The translations under genes were made by a program, and so were the position numbers. DNA of 5,525 nucleotides, from positions 1-5,525 of the forward strand of contig JAUXEE010000166.1 of assembly GCA_030618065.1 (NCBI GenBank). The letters run 5' to 3'. Below the pieces are notes generated by a model. It was given only the letters and a program-made list of their open reading frames with translations. It did not search any database and had not been told where the DNA came from. The stretch comes from Gemmatimonadota bacterium. GTDB lineage: Bacteria > Gemmatimonadota > Gemmatimonadetes > Longimicrobiales > Gaopeijiaceae. Below are positions 1 to 5,525 of the stretch, piece after piece. Every line of letters begins with the position of its first letter. The first letter of the stretch is position 1.

Positions 1-124
1 GGTGGTTCTCAGAAGGGCAAGGAAGGGGAAGGGTGTCATCGAAGTTCCCTTCCTGGGGACCGAGGATTTCGAGAGAATCTTCGCCCTGATGACGGGCAGG
101 GAAGCATCGGAAGTGGTGGAGTAG
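1..124 (+). CDS. parB: ParB/Spo0J-family chromosome partitioning protein, C-terminal end (partial)
   Basis: This is the 3' end of a gene that starts before the window. The frame beginning at base 2 gives 40 codons ending at TAG (122-124). The peptide contains KGKGVIEVPF followed by TEDFERIFALMTG. This matches the usual end of ParB/Spo0J proteins: a basic segment, then a short beta strand of the type KGxIEIxF, then an acidic amphipathic helix of the type EDLERIxELL. In the family this C-terminal domain dimerises the protein and binds DNA non-specifically. The N-terminal CTPase and the helix-turn-helix that reads parS lie outside the window and cannot be checked. The next gene starts 5 nt after the stop, so the two are very likely co-transcribed. 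A membrane-wall gene and a bactofilin directly downstream fit a chromosomal parAB locus better than a plasmid one. The call rests on a short piece, so confidence is moderate to good. Confidence 0.75.
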   Translation, partial: VVLRRARKGKGVIEVPFLGTEDFERIFALMTGREASEVVE

Positions 125-129
125 CCCAT

Positions 130-906
130 ATGAAGCGTCGGCCCGGAGGGTTGACCATCGTTCTTCTCCCCGACGAGAGCGGGGAGAGTCGGTCATTCCG
201 CCTGTCTCCACGAGGCCTGCGGGTAGCTGTGATCTCTCTGGTCCTCGCTTTGGTGGTGGGTGGGGGGATGTTCACAAGTTGGTGGTATCTCGCCTTCCGT
301 ACCACCCGGAGTTGGCAGCTGCAGGCTGTGGTGGACTCCCTCCAGGAGGAGCGGGTCCAGATCCTCACCTTGGCAGAGGAGTTGACCCGGGTGGAAGCCG
401 AATACGAACATCTTCGGACTTTGTTCGGGCCCGGTGAGACACCTATCTCTCCCTACCTTTGGCTTCCCCCTTCCGGCCTTCCGGGAAGTCGTGGCGCGAA
501 CCAACAACTGGAGGCTGGGGAGCATCTTCCTACGAGCTGGCCTCTGACTGAGGCGGGGTACATTACCCAACCCCTGATTGCTGGAGACGCGGGAGACCAT
601 CCTGGCCTGGACATTGCCATCCCTACGGATTCCTACGTACGCGCTGCAGGAGCGGGCCGGGTGCTCCGGGTGGGTGAGGATCCGATGTACGGCTTTTTCG
701 TCGTCCTCGATCATGGGGATGGCTACCAAACCGTTTATGCCCACACGTCCATGATCCTCGTGGAACGAGGGCAAAACGTTAGGCGGAAAGAAGTTATCGC
801 ATTGTCGGGATCTACCGGGCAATCCACGGCCGCACATTTGCACTTTGAAATCCTGCTGGATGGACTTCCCTTGGATCCTCTTTCCATGGTGGAGTCACCA
901 AGCTGA
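130..906 (+). CDS. Membrane-anchored M23 (lysostaphin-type) peptidoglycan endopeptidase
   Basis: The product is a 258-residue probable zinc endopeptidase that cuts peptide cross-links in peptidoglycan. Residues 1-30 are a short cytoplasmic segment (TIVLLPDESGESRSFRLS) of the kind often seen before the anchor in M23 proteins. Residues 31-48 form one membrane helix, and about 60-98 are rich in L, E, Q and R and look like a periplasmic coiled coil. Residues 100-137 are a proline/glycine-rich linker, and 138-252 are the peptidase domain. The zinc site appears complete: H157 and D161 in HPGLD, H205 in YAH, and H236/H238 in AHLHFE. An active enzyme is therefore expected, rather than a degenerate LytM regulator of the EnvC/NlpD type. 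The ATG at 130 has GGTGGAG (115-121) upstream, lying inside the end of parB, which suggests translational coupling. The bactofilin follows 72 nt downstream. M23-bactofilin pairs are known in cell-shape systems such as H. pylori Csd1/CcmA. The exact bond cleaved cannot be read from the sequence. Confidence 0.93.
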   Translation: MKRRPGGLTIVLLPDESGESRSFRLSPRGLRVAVISLVLALVVGGGMFTSWWYLAFRTTRSWQLQAVVDSLQEERVQILTLAEELTRVEAEYEHLRTLFGPGETPISPYLWLPPSGLPGSRGANQQLEAGEHLPTSWPLTEAGYITQPLIAGDAGDHPGLDIAIPTDSYVRAAGAGRVLRVGEDPMYGFFVVLDHGDGYQTVYAHTSMILVERGQNVRRKEVIALSGSTGQSTAAHLHFEILLDGLPLDPLSMVESPS

Positions 907-962
907 ACCGAGGCAATCCGGGAACGCCCGCTCGAAGGGGCCTGGCCGGTGAAAGCGTAATG

Positions 963-970
963 AGGAGGAG
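963..970 (+). promoter_or_regulatory. Strong Shine-Dalgarno of the bactofilin gene
   Basis: AGGAGGAG lies 8 nt before the ATG at 979. A GTG at 970 in the same frame would extend the protein by three residues but overlaps this purine run, so the ATG at 979 is the preferred start. This is the strongest ribosome-binding site in the window, which fits a polymer-forming protein made in quantity. Confidence 0.7.
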
Positions 971-978
971 TGAGGCCA

Positions 979-1404
979 ATGTCGAGAGACCGAGGCGTGA
1001 AACCAAGTCCCCCCGAGCAGGTGATCTCCATCATCGGCCCGGGCATGAAGGTGGTGGGTGATTGTGACGCCGATGGCGCAATCAGGATTGAGGGAAAAGT
1101 GCAGGGGAACATCAGGGCAGGGAAGGCCGTCGTCGTGGGGAAGGATGGGGTGGTGGACGGAGATATCTTCACCCAGGATGCCGTCATTGCGGGGAGGGTA
1201 AAGGGGGTCATACGGGCTGAGTCCAGGTTGGAGATCCAAGCCTCCAGTCAGATTGAAGGCGAAATCATCGCCGCCAGGATGCAGTTGGAGGAGGGGGCGA
1301 TGCTGAACGGGACCGTCCAGATGGGAAAAGGGGCTGATTTTGGGTCGAGGCCCCTCCACGACCAAGGCGGCAGTGGTCCGGAAGGCGATACTCCGGAAGG
1401 GTGA
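979..1404 (+). CDS. Bactofilin (polymer-forming cytoskeletal protein)
   Basis: The product is a 141-residue bactofilin (DUF583 family), which polymerises without nucleotide into filaments that position cell-wall and other machinery. After a disordered, charged N-terminus (about 1-14) the core starts at VISIIGPGMKVVGD. It continues as a right-handed beta-helix pattern of short hydrophobic strands with regularly placed glycines: IRIEGKVQGNIRAG, VVVGKDGVVDGDIF, AVIAGRVKGVIRA, LEIQASSQIEGEI and MQLEEGAMLNGTV. The core ends near residue 116, and a polar G/P/D/E-rich tail of about 25 residues follows. Length and layout are typical. No transmembrane helix is visible; any membrane contact would be through the N-terminal tail. 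The nearest upstream gene is an M23 peptidase and beyond it parB. A role in targeting the peptidase, or in anchoring the segregation machinery, is a reasonable inference from Helicobacter, Hyphomonas and Myxococcus precedents, but the sequence does not show it directly. Confidence 0.93.
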   Translation: MSRDRGVKPSPPEQVISIIGPGMKVVGDCDADGAIRIEGKVQGNIRAGKAVVVGKDGVVDGDIFTQDAVIAGRVKGVIRAESRLEIQASSQIEGEIIAARMQLEEGAMLNGTVQMGKGADFGSRPLHDQGGSGPEGDTPEG

Positions 1405-1447
1405 GAAACCCTCGGCTGGAATCGGCCGGCGGTCAGGCGGTGGAGAC

Positions 1448-1456
1448 TTTTCCACA
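1448..1456 (+). promoter_or_regulatory. Candidate DnaA box 1
   Basis: TTTTCCACA matches the general DnaA-box form TTWTNCACA at every position. Two bases downstream, TGTTGAAAG (1459-1467) reads on the other strand as CTTTCAACA, a 7/9 match to the first site, so the pair forms an imperfect inverted repeat. GTGGA at 1440-1444 forms a second inverted arm with the TCCAC core. The assignment rests on motif match only. Confidence 0.4.
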
Positions 1457-1543
1457 GTTGTTGAAAGTTCTGAGAGTGCCCAAAAGACTGTTTTGATAGG
1501 GTTATTTGGTCCACTGGAGGGCAGGACCGGAGTGGGGATGGGG

Positions 1544-1552
1544 TTTTCCACA
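1544..1552 (+). promoter_or_regulatory. Candidate DnaA box 2
   Basis: This is an exact second copy of TTTTCCACA, in the same orientation, 96 nt downstream of the first. It is followed at once by another TCCAC core (1554-1558), a weaker half-match. An exact repeat of this 9-mer in such a short non-coding stretch is unlikely by chance, but DnaA binding is inferred, and a different regulator with a similar site is possible. Confidence 0.4.
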
Positions 1553-1626
1553 TTCCACCTCTTTCCCGAGTGCCCCTCTACGGAAAACATCATCCTTCCC
1601 TCTTTTCAATTGCAGGATCCGGGGCG

Positions 1627-2382
1627 ATGGTAAAAATAGAACAAATCCTCTATTTCCTTGAAGAGTCCTTCGAAGCTTCCACCTTTCCGGACTACACCCA
1701 CGCCCTGAATGGCCTTCAGATAGAAGGGCGGAAGGAAGTAGGGCATGTGGGAGCCGCCGTGGATGCCAGCGAGGAGACTATCGCCGAGGCGGTGAGGCGG
1801 GGCGTGCACCTTCTCCTGGTTCATCACGGCTTGTTCTGGGATGGATTGGGACCCATCACGGGGCCGAGATTCCGGAAGGTGGCGGCCCTGATCCAGGGGG
1901 GCATCGGCCTATATAGCCTCCACTTGCCGCTGGATGCCCACCCGAAGTTGGGGAACAACGCCCTCTTGTTGCGGACACTCGGTTTGGACCCGGAGGGGCA
2001 GTTCGGGTCTTTCGAAGAGGTGGAGGTCGGATGGTGGGCCTCAGCCTCCATGGACCGTGGGGTACTCCTGGAACGTCTGAGGGAATCTTTGGAAGGGGAA
2101 GTCCGCTTGATCCCCGGGGGATCCGAAGAAGTGAATCGCGTCGGGGTTCTCACCGGAGCCGGAGCATCGGCCTTGTCAGAGGCCTCCTCCATGGGCCTGG
2201 ACACCTTGATAACCGGAGAAGCACCCCATCATGCCTATCATGAGGCCATGGAAATGGGCATGAACCTCTTACTGGGTGGCCATTATGCTACGGAGACCTT
2301 CGGCGTGAAGGCCCTGGCGGAACGGCTTGCCGATAAGTTCGATCTTTCCTGGGAGTTTCTACACTTCCCCACCGGGTTGTAG
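1627..2382 (+). CDS. NIF3/YbgI-family di-metal protein (GTP cyclohydrolase 1 type 2 homologue)
   Basis: The product is a 251-residue member of the NIF3 family, conserved toroidal proteins that bind two metal ions per subunit. Their physiological reaction is unsettled; the GTP cyclohydrolase 1 type 2 label in databases rests on limited evidence. The expected ligands are all present: H66 and H67 in VHHGLFW, D103 in PLDAHP, and H219 and E223 in GGHYATETFG. The N-terminal family element is seen as LNGLQIEG (28-35). At this length it is the short form, without the extra middle domain found in members of about 370 residues. The reading frame is open upstream to an ATG at 1570, but the family N-terminus (MVKIEQILYFLEE) begins at 1627, where AGGA (1614-1617) lies 9 nt upstream, so 1627 is preferred. 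The product is soluble and has no signal peptide. It follows the DnaA-box-like gap, so it may start a new transcription unit continuing into the M14 gene. Confidence 0.92.
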   Translation: MVKIEQILYFLEESFEASTFPDYTHALNGLQIEGRKEVGHVGAAVDASEETIAEAVRRGVHLLLVHHGLFWDGLGPITGPRFRKVAALIQGGIGLYSLHLPLDAHPKLGNNALLLRTLGLDPEGQFGSFEEVEVGWWASASMDRGVLLERLRESLEGEVRLIPGGSEEVNRVGVLTGAGASALSEASSMGLDTLITGEAPHHAYHEAMEMGMNLLLGGHYATETFGVKALAERLADKFDLSWEFLHFPTGL

Positions 2383-2437
2383 ACGGGTCGCGGTGCCGCC
2401 ATCTTCCCCATCGTGACCCTGGCGCAAGGAGCGTTTC

Positions 2438-4741
2438 ATGTTTCATCGGTACTTCTCGACTCTGCTTTTCATCCTGGTTGGTACGGGTAGCGTTTTCGCC
2501 CAGAGCGTACCCACCCCCCGCTCCCATTTCGGCTTCGAGATGGGTGCGGATAGGAAGTTGGCGAACTGGGATCAGCTCACTGCCTATTACGAGAAGATTG
2601 CCCAGGCCAGTCCCCGGGTTCAGGTGGATACGTTGGGGTCCACCACCATGGGGCGGCCATTCATCATGCTGACCATCACCAGCGCGGAAAACCAGGCGAG
2701 GCTGGATGAGTTACGCGAAATCCAACTGAAGCTTGCGGATCCTCGGGAAGTGAGGGGGCAGGAGGAGCTCGAGCGGCTTCTCGACCAGGGGAAAACGGTG
2801 GTCCTCATCACTCACGGGATCCATGCGACCGAGGTGGGGGGCCCTCAGATGGCCGCACGTCTGGTTCATCGGATGGCTTCTTCCAATGATGATGAGGTCA
2901 GGGAGATTCTGGACAACGTCATCTTCCTGGATATCCCTTCCCTGAATCCGGACGGGCTGCAATGGATCGTGGACTGGTACAACCAGTGGGTGGGAACCGA
3001 GTTCGAAGGCTCCACACTCCCCTGGCTTTACCATCCATACACGGGTCATGACAACAACCGGGACTGGTACGCCTTCACCCAGTTGGAGACCCAACACACG
3101 GTGTTGGAGGCCCACAACGTCTGGCACCCTCAGATCGTTCACGACATCCACCAGATGGGCTCCAACGGGGCCAGGATCTTCTTCCCGCCCTTTATCGATC
3201 CCTACGAACAAAACATCGATCCGGGCCTTATCGCCGGTGTCAATCAACTCGGGGCTTACATGGCGGCTGAGTTGGCGGCGGAAGGGAGGAGGGGTGTGGT
3301 CATCCACAACCGTTACGACGGCTTTACGCCGGCCAGAGCTTATCAGCACTACCACGGCGGCGTCCGGATTTTGAGCGAAACGGCGTCGGCCCGGATCGCC
3401 ACCCCCATCCGGATCGAGTGGGATGACCTACGGGGCGGCCGGGGGTTGGACGCCACCATCAGCAGCTGGAATTTCCCTTGGCCCTGGGAGGGAGGAGGGT
3501 GGGGTCTTCCGGATATCGTCGAGTACATGGAAGCCGGAGCCGTGGCCCTCCTGAACAATGCGGCTCGGAACCGCCGGTATTGGCTTGAAAACTTCTACCA
3601 CATCAATCGGCGGGCTGTTGAAGGTTGGGAGCGGTGGCCTGAGGCCTGGGTGATTCCAGCCAATCAGGCGAACGAGGCGGGTTTGGCCTACGCGCTCCGT
3701 ATCCTCACCACCGGGGACGTGGAGGTTCACCGAGCGGAAGCGGCGTTCATGGCCGATGGTGAGAGCTTTCCGGCAGGGAGTTACGTCATCCCCATGCGCC
3801 AGCCTTACGCATCCTTCGCACAAACCATGCTGGAGATCCAGCACTACCCGGACCTGAGGGAATACCCCGGGGGCCCGCCTCTCCGGCCATACGATGTGAC
3901 GGCTCACACCTTGGGCCTCCTCATGGATATCGATGCGGTCGCTGTGGAGGACCCGGTCCGTGTAGCTCTCTCGGAGCCCATCGATATCCCGGAATGGGCT
4001 TTCCGGTTGCCCAGCTCTCTAGCGGGGGATGACGCGCCCCGCATCGGGATCTACCGATCCTGGCAGGAGCCGATGCCCGAAGGGTGGACCCGGTGGGTCT
4101 TCGACCAGCACGGTCTGGTGTATGACACCGTCCGAGATGCGCGGATCCGGGCAGGGGAGCTGGAGGAGGATTACGATGTGATCCTCTTTCAGACACAGAG
4201 TCCTTCTTCTATCAGGAACGGGTTCCGCGAGGGGACCCTCCCCCCCGAGTACACAGGTGGTTTGGGTACCGCCGGTGTCCAGGCTCTTCAGACCTTCGTC
4301 CGGAACGGAGGGAGGGTAGTGGCGGTAGAGGAAGCCACGGAGTTTCTCATCGAGGTGTTTGATTTGGGGATCTCCAGTGCCGTGGAGCGGTTGCCGGCGG
4401 AAGACTACTTCATTCCAGGCTCCATCCTCAGCGTGGATCTGGAGGAAGACCATCCGGTAACCCTGGGGAAAGGGGACTCCACCCCAGTTTGGTATTGGCG
4501 GAGCAGTCGGGCCTTCGACGTTGACGATCCGCAGGTGGAGGTGGTTGCCCGGTTCTCCGAAGGGAATCCACTTCTGTCCGGGTGGCTCCTTGGGCCGGAG
4601 TATGTGGCGGGGAAGGCTGCCATCGTAGAAGTCGAGGTCGGCCAGGGCTCCCTGGTTCTTTTTGGATTTCAACCTGATTATCGTGGCCAGACCGTCACTA
4701 CCTGGCCCTTGCTGTTCAACGCCCTGGCAGGAAGGGATTGA
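2438..4741 (+). CDS. Secreted M14-family zinc metallocarboxypeptidase with C-terminal GATase-like region
   Basis: The product is a 767-residue exported peptidase. Residues 1-21 are a signal peptide ending in SVFA before QS, with no lipobox, so the mature protein is probably periplasmic or secreted. The M14 domain spans about 40-375. The zinc ligands are H129 and E132 in HGIHATE and probably H238 in HDIHQ. N207-R208 in HDNNRDW correspond to the carboxylate-binding Asn-Arg pair, and E314 in LSETAS is the likely catalytic glutamate. NPDG (170-173) is another family motif. These residues suggest an active enzyme removing or cleaving residues from peptides; specificity is not readable. Residues about 530-765 resemble a Rossmann-like/class I amidotransferase-like fold (RIGIYRSW, DYDVILFQTQ, FVRNGGRVVAVEEAT). 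The whole protein has no cysteine, so this part cannot be a cysteine-dependent amidotransferase. AAGGAG (2426-2431) sits 6 nt before the ATG. The gap after NIF3 is 55 nt with no clear terminator. A role in peptide scavenging is inferred. Confidence 0.9.
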   Translation: MFHRYFSTLLFILVGTGSVFAQSVPTPRSHFGFEMGADRKLANWDQLTAYYEKIAQASPRVQVDTLGSTTMGRPFIMLTITSAENQARLDELREIQLKLADPREVRGQEELERLLDQGKTVVLITHGIHATEVGGPQMAARLVHRMASSNDDEVREILDNVIFLDIPSLNPDGLQWIVDWYNQWVGTEFEGSTLPWLYHPYTGHDNNRDWYAFTQLETQHTVLEAHNVWHPQIVHDIHQMGSNGARIFFPPFIDPYEQNIDPGLIAGVNQLGAYMAAELAAEGRRGVVIHNRYDGFTPARAYQHYHGGVRILSETASARIATPIRIEWDDLRGGRGLDATISSWNFPWPWEGGGWGLPDIVEYMEAGAVALLNNAARNRRYWLENFYHINRRAVEGWERWPEAWVIPANQANEAGLAYALRILTTGDVEVHRAEAAFMADGESFPAGSYVIPMRQPYASFAQTMLEIQHYPDLREYPGGPPLRPYDVTAHTLGLLMDIDAVAVEDPVRVALSEPIDIPEWAFRLPSSLAGDDAPRIGIYRSWQEPMPEGWTRWVFDQHGLVYDTVRDARIRAGELEEDYDVILFQTQSPSSIRNGFREGTLPPEYTGGLGTAGVQALQTFVRNGGRVVAVEEATEFLIEVFDLGISSAVERLPAEDYFIPGSILSVDLEEDHPVTLGKGDSTPVWYWRSSRAFDVDDPQVEVVARFSEGNPLLSGWLLGPEYVAGKAAIVEVEVGQGSLVLFGFQPDYRGQTVTTWPLLFNALAGRD

Positions 4742-4746
4742 GAGGA
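4741..4746 (+). promoter_or_regulatory. Ribosome-binding site overlapping the M14 stop codon
   Basis: AGAGGA begins on the last base of the TGA stop (4739-4741) and ends 6 nt before the ATG at 4753. The arrangement fixes the start of the zinc-ribbon gene and suggests that its translation is coupled to that of the M14 peptidase. Confidence 0.6.
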
Positions 4747-4752
4747 CGATCA

Positions 4753-5525
4753 ATGAAGTGTCCATCATGCGGGGCGGCGGCCTCTGGGAAGTTTTGCGCT
4801 TCTTGCGGGAAGCCGCTGAGAGTGAAGAAGTGTCCCTCGTGCGGGGCTCAGCTTCCCCCGGGATCCCGGTTTTGCACGGGTTGCGGGAATGCCCTTTCCG
4901 GGGGTGAGGGTGCCAGGGGCCAAGGTGCTGCCGCTACCGCTCCCGCGCCTGGCGGGAATACCAACCTGGCCTGGTGGGTCGCCGGAGTCCTCCTGGTGGT
5001 GGTGCTTTTTTCCCTCGGCTACCCCGTCCTGACCCGGAGCAATGGCTCGGGAGGAGGCGGCCCGGCTCCTTCGGGTATGGGGGGTGCCACCGGGGGAGGG
5101 AGCGCGTTGGACCTGGCCACCATGTCCCTGGAGGAGCAGGGGACCGTTTTGTTCAACCGGGTCATGAGGTCCAACAGTGCCGGAGATACGGCGGACGTCA
5201 CCTTCTTTCTTCCTAAGGCGCTGGTCATCTACGAACAGTTGAATCCCTCGGATTCTGACGGCCTTTACCACTACGCCCTACTCCACCAAGTGGGAGGAGA
5301 TCACCAGGCGGCTCTCGCCAAAGCCCAGGAGGGACTGGCACAGGTCCCGGACTACCTCCTCTTGCTGGCCGTGGCCGCGGAGGCTTCCGCAGCTCTTGGG
5401 GATGAGAGTGGAGCCCGGGAGTTATACGGGCACTTTCTGGACGTCTATGACACGGAGATGGGGCTGATGAGGCCAGGGTATGAGCACCACCAGGCGATAT
5501 TTCCCGCCTACCGGGAGGCGGCCCA
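4753..5525 (+). CDS. Double zinc-ribbon, single-pass membrane protein with TPR-like outer region (3' end missing)
   Basis: The frame is open from the ATG at 4753 to the window edge: 257 whole codons and no stop, so the C-terminus is missing. Residues 3-44 hold two four-cysteine zinc ribbons, C3/C6/C15/C18 and C27/C30/C41/C44, each starting CPSCG. A low-complexity Ala/Gly/Pro linker follows (50-70), then one membrane helix (about 72-92) and a Gly/Ser/Pro-rich spacer (96-118). A helical region from about 120 onward has TPR-like spacing (YHYALLHQVGGDHQAAL; ALGDESGARELYGHFL), two to three repeats between about 152 and 236. The predicted layout has the ribbons in the cytoplasm and the TPR part in the periplasm. 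Proteins of this design are usually annotated only as zinc-ribbon or tetratricopeptide proteins, and I do not recognise a named family. The TPR part suggests an assembly or scaffold role, and the ribbons may bind protein or nucleic acid; both are inferences. It starts 11 nt after the M14 gene. Confidence 0.85.
   Translation, partial: MKCPSCGAAASGKFCASCGKPLRVKKCPSCGAQLPPGSRFCTGCGNALSGGEGARGQGAAATAPAPGGNTNLAWWVAGVLLVVVLFSLGYPVLTRSNGSGGGGPAPSGMGGATGGGSALDLATMSLEEQGTVLFNRVMRSNSAGDTADVTFFLPKALVIYEQLNPSDSDGLYHYALLHQVGGDHQAALAKAQEGLAQVPDYLLLLAVAAEASAALGDESGARELYGHFLDVYDTEMGLMRPGYEHHQAIFPAYREAA

Larger units (their letters stand above)
1405..1626. other. 222-bp intergenic region with DnaA-box-like repeats
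   Basis: This is the longest non-coding stretch in the window and separates the bactofilin from the NIF3-family gene. It contains two identical TTTTCCACA 9-mers in the same orientation (1448-1456 and 1544-1552), with additional TCCAC cores at 1510-1514 and 1554-1558 and one on the other strand at 1440-1444. Between the two 9-mers lies a comparatively A/T-rich stretch (about 1481-1510) with the weak inverted repeat CAAAA/TTTTG (1481-1485/1491-1495). A G-rich tract follows (1515-1543), then a pyrimidine-rich stretch running from 1544 to about 1611. No clear sigma-70 -35/-10 pair with proper spacing was found, although a promoter for the downstream genes would be expected here. No convincing intrinsic terminator is seen after the bactofilin stop. 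Confidence 0.5.

Noticed and set aside
995..1003. CGTGAAAC inside the bactofilin gene resembles half of a parS site.
   Set aside because: The other half of the 16-bp parS palindrome is missing (the preceding bases are GACCGAGG), so this is a chance half-match in coding sequence.
1481..1495. CAAAA-GACTG-TTTTG as an intrinsic terminator for the bactofilin.
   Set aside because: The stem is only 5 bp, mostly A-T, and no U-tract follows the second arm.
1570..1626. An in-frame ATG at 1570 that would give the NIF3 protein 19 more residues.
   Set aside because: The added residues do not resemble the family N-terminus, no good ribosome-binding site precedes that ATG, and the family pattern starts at the ATG at 1627.
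2390..2399. GCGG-TG-CCGC after the NIF3 stop as a possible terminator hairpin.
   Set aside because: The stem is only 4 bp with a 2-nt loop and no T-run follows.
2431..2449. GTTTCATGTTTCATC at the start of the M14 gene looked parS-like.
   Set aside because: It is a direct repeat of GTTTCAT, not an inverted repeat, and lacks the central CACGTG.
4019..4768. A 249-codon open frame on the - strand opposite the end of the M14 gene, and several similar long antisense frames (e.g. 193-843, 895-1593, 2711-3355).
   Set aside because: Their translations are rich in P, R, S and G with no domain pattern, and they lie opposite well-supported family genes. They are the usual antisense shadows of GC-rich coding DNA.
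4753..4907. The zinc ribbons as the CdsZ/DUF164-type zinc-ribbon protein often found beside NIF3.
   Set aside because: That family has a long coiled coil with one C-terminal ribbon. Here two ribbons are N-terminal and are followed by a membrane helix and TPR-like repeats.

Overview
This GC-rich window looks like a chromosomal segment of a didermic, non-model bacterium, and every gene lies on the + strand. The most economical guess for the host is Gemmatimonadota or a neighbouring phylum. That guess rests on the gene order (end of parB, then an M23 peptidase, a bactofilin and NIF3), on the large exported M14 peptidase with a degenerate amidotransferase-like tail, and on codon use. It is inferred from general knowledge; no marker gene in the window settles it.

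Bases 1-1404 form a tight cell-organisation block. The last 40 codons of a ParB-type partition protein are followed after 5 nt by a membrane-anchored M23 endopeptidase with complete metal-binding motifs. After a 72-nt gap comes a short bactofilin with a strong Shine-Dalgarno. The combination suggests coupling of chromosome segregation, a polymerising scaffold and local peptidoglycan remodelling. M23-bactofilin partnerships are known in other phyla, and bactofilins act with ParABS in Myxococcus.

Bases 1405-1626 are the only sizeable gap. It holds two exact copies of the 9-mer TTTTCCACA, a DnaA-box variant, 96 nt apart in the same orientation. Further TCCAC cores, a relatively AT-rich stretch, a G-rich tract and an abrupt switch to pyrimidine-rich sequence lie around them. 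Because parB is often close to oriC, this gap is the least expected part of the window and is flagged as a possible DnaA-binding or origin-associated element.

Bases 1627-2382 encode a short-form NIF3/YbgI-family protein with its di-metal ligands intact. Bases 2438-4741 encode a 767-residue secreted M14-family metallopeptidase. Its catalytic residues are recognisable, and its C-terminal Rossmann-like/GATase-like region cannot use a cysteine nucleophile because the protein contains none. The last gene (4753 to the window edge, open at its 3' end) encodes a double zinc-ribbon, single-pass membrane protein with an outer TPR-like region. Its ribosome-binding site abuts the stop of the M14 gene, so those two are probably co-translated.

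No tRNA, rRNA, CRISPR array, mobile element or convincing intrinsic terminator was seen. No wholly new multi-gene system is evident. The main leads are the DnaA-box gap and the parB-M23-bactofilin linkage.
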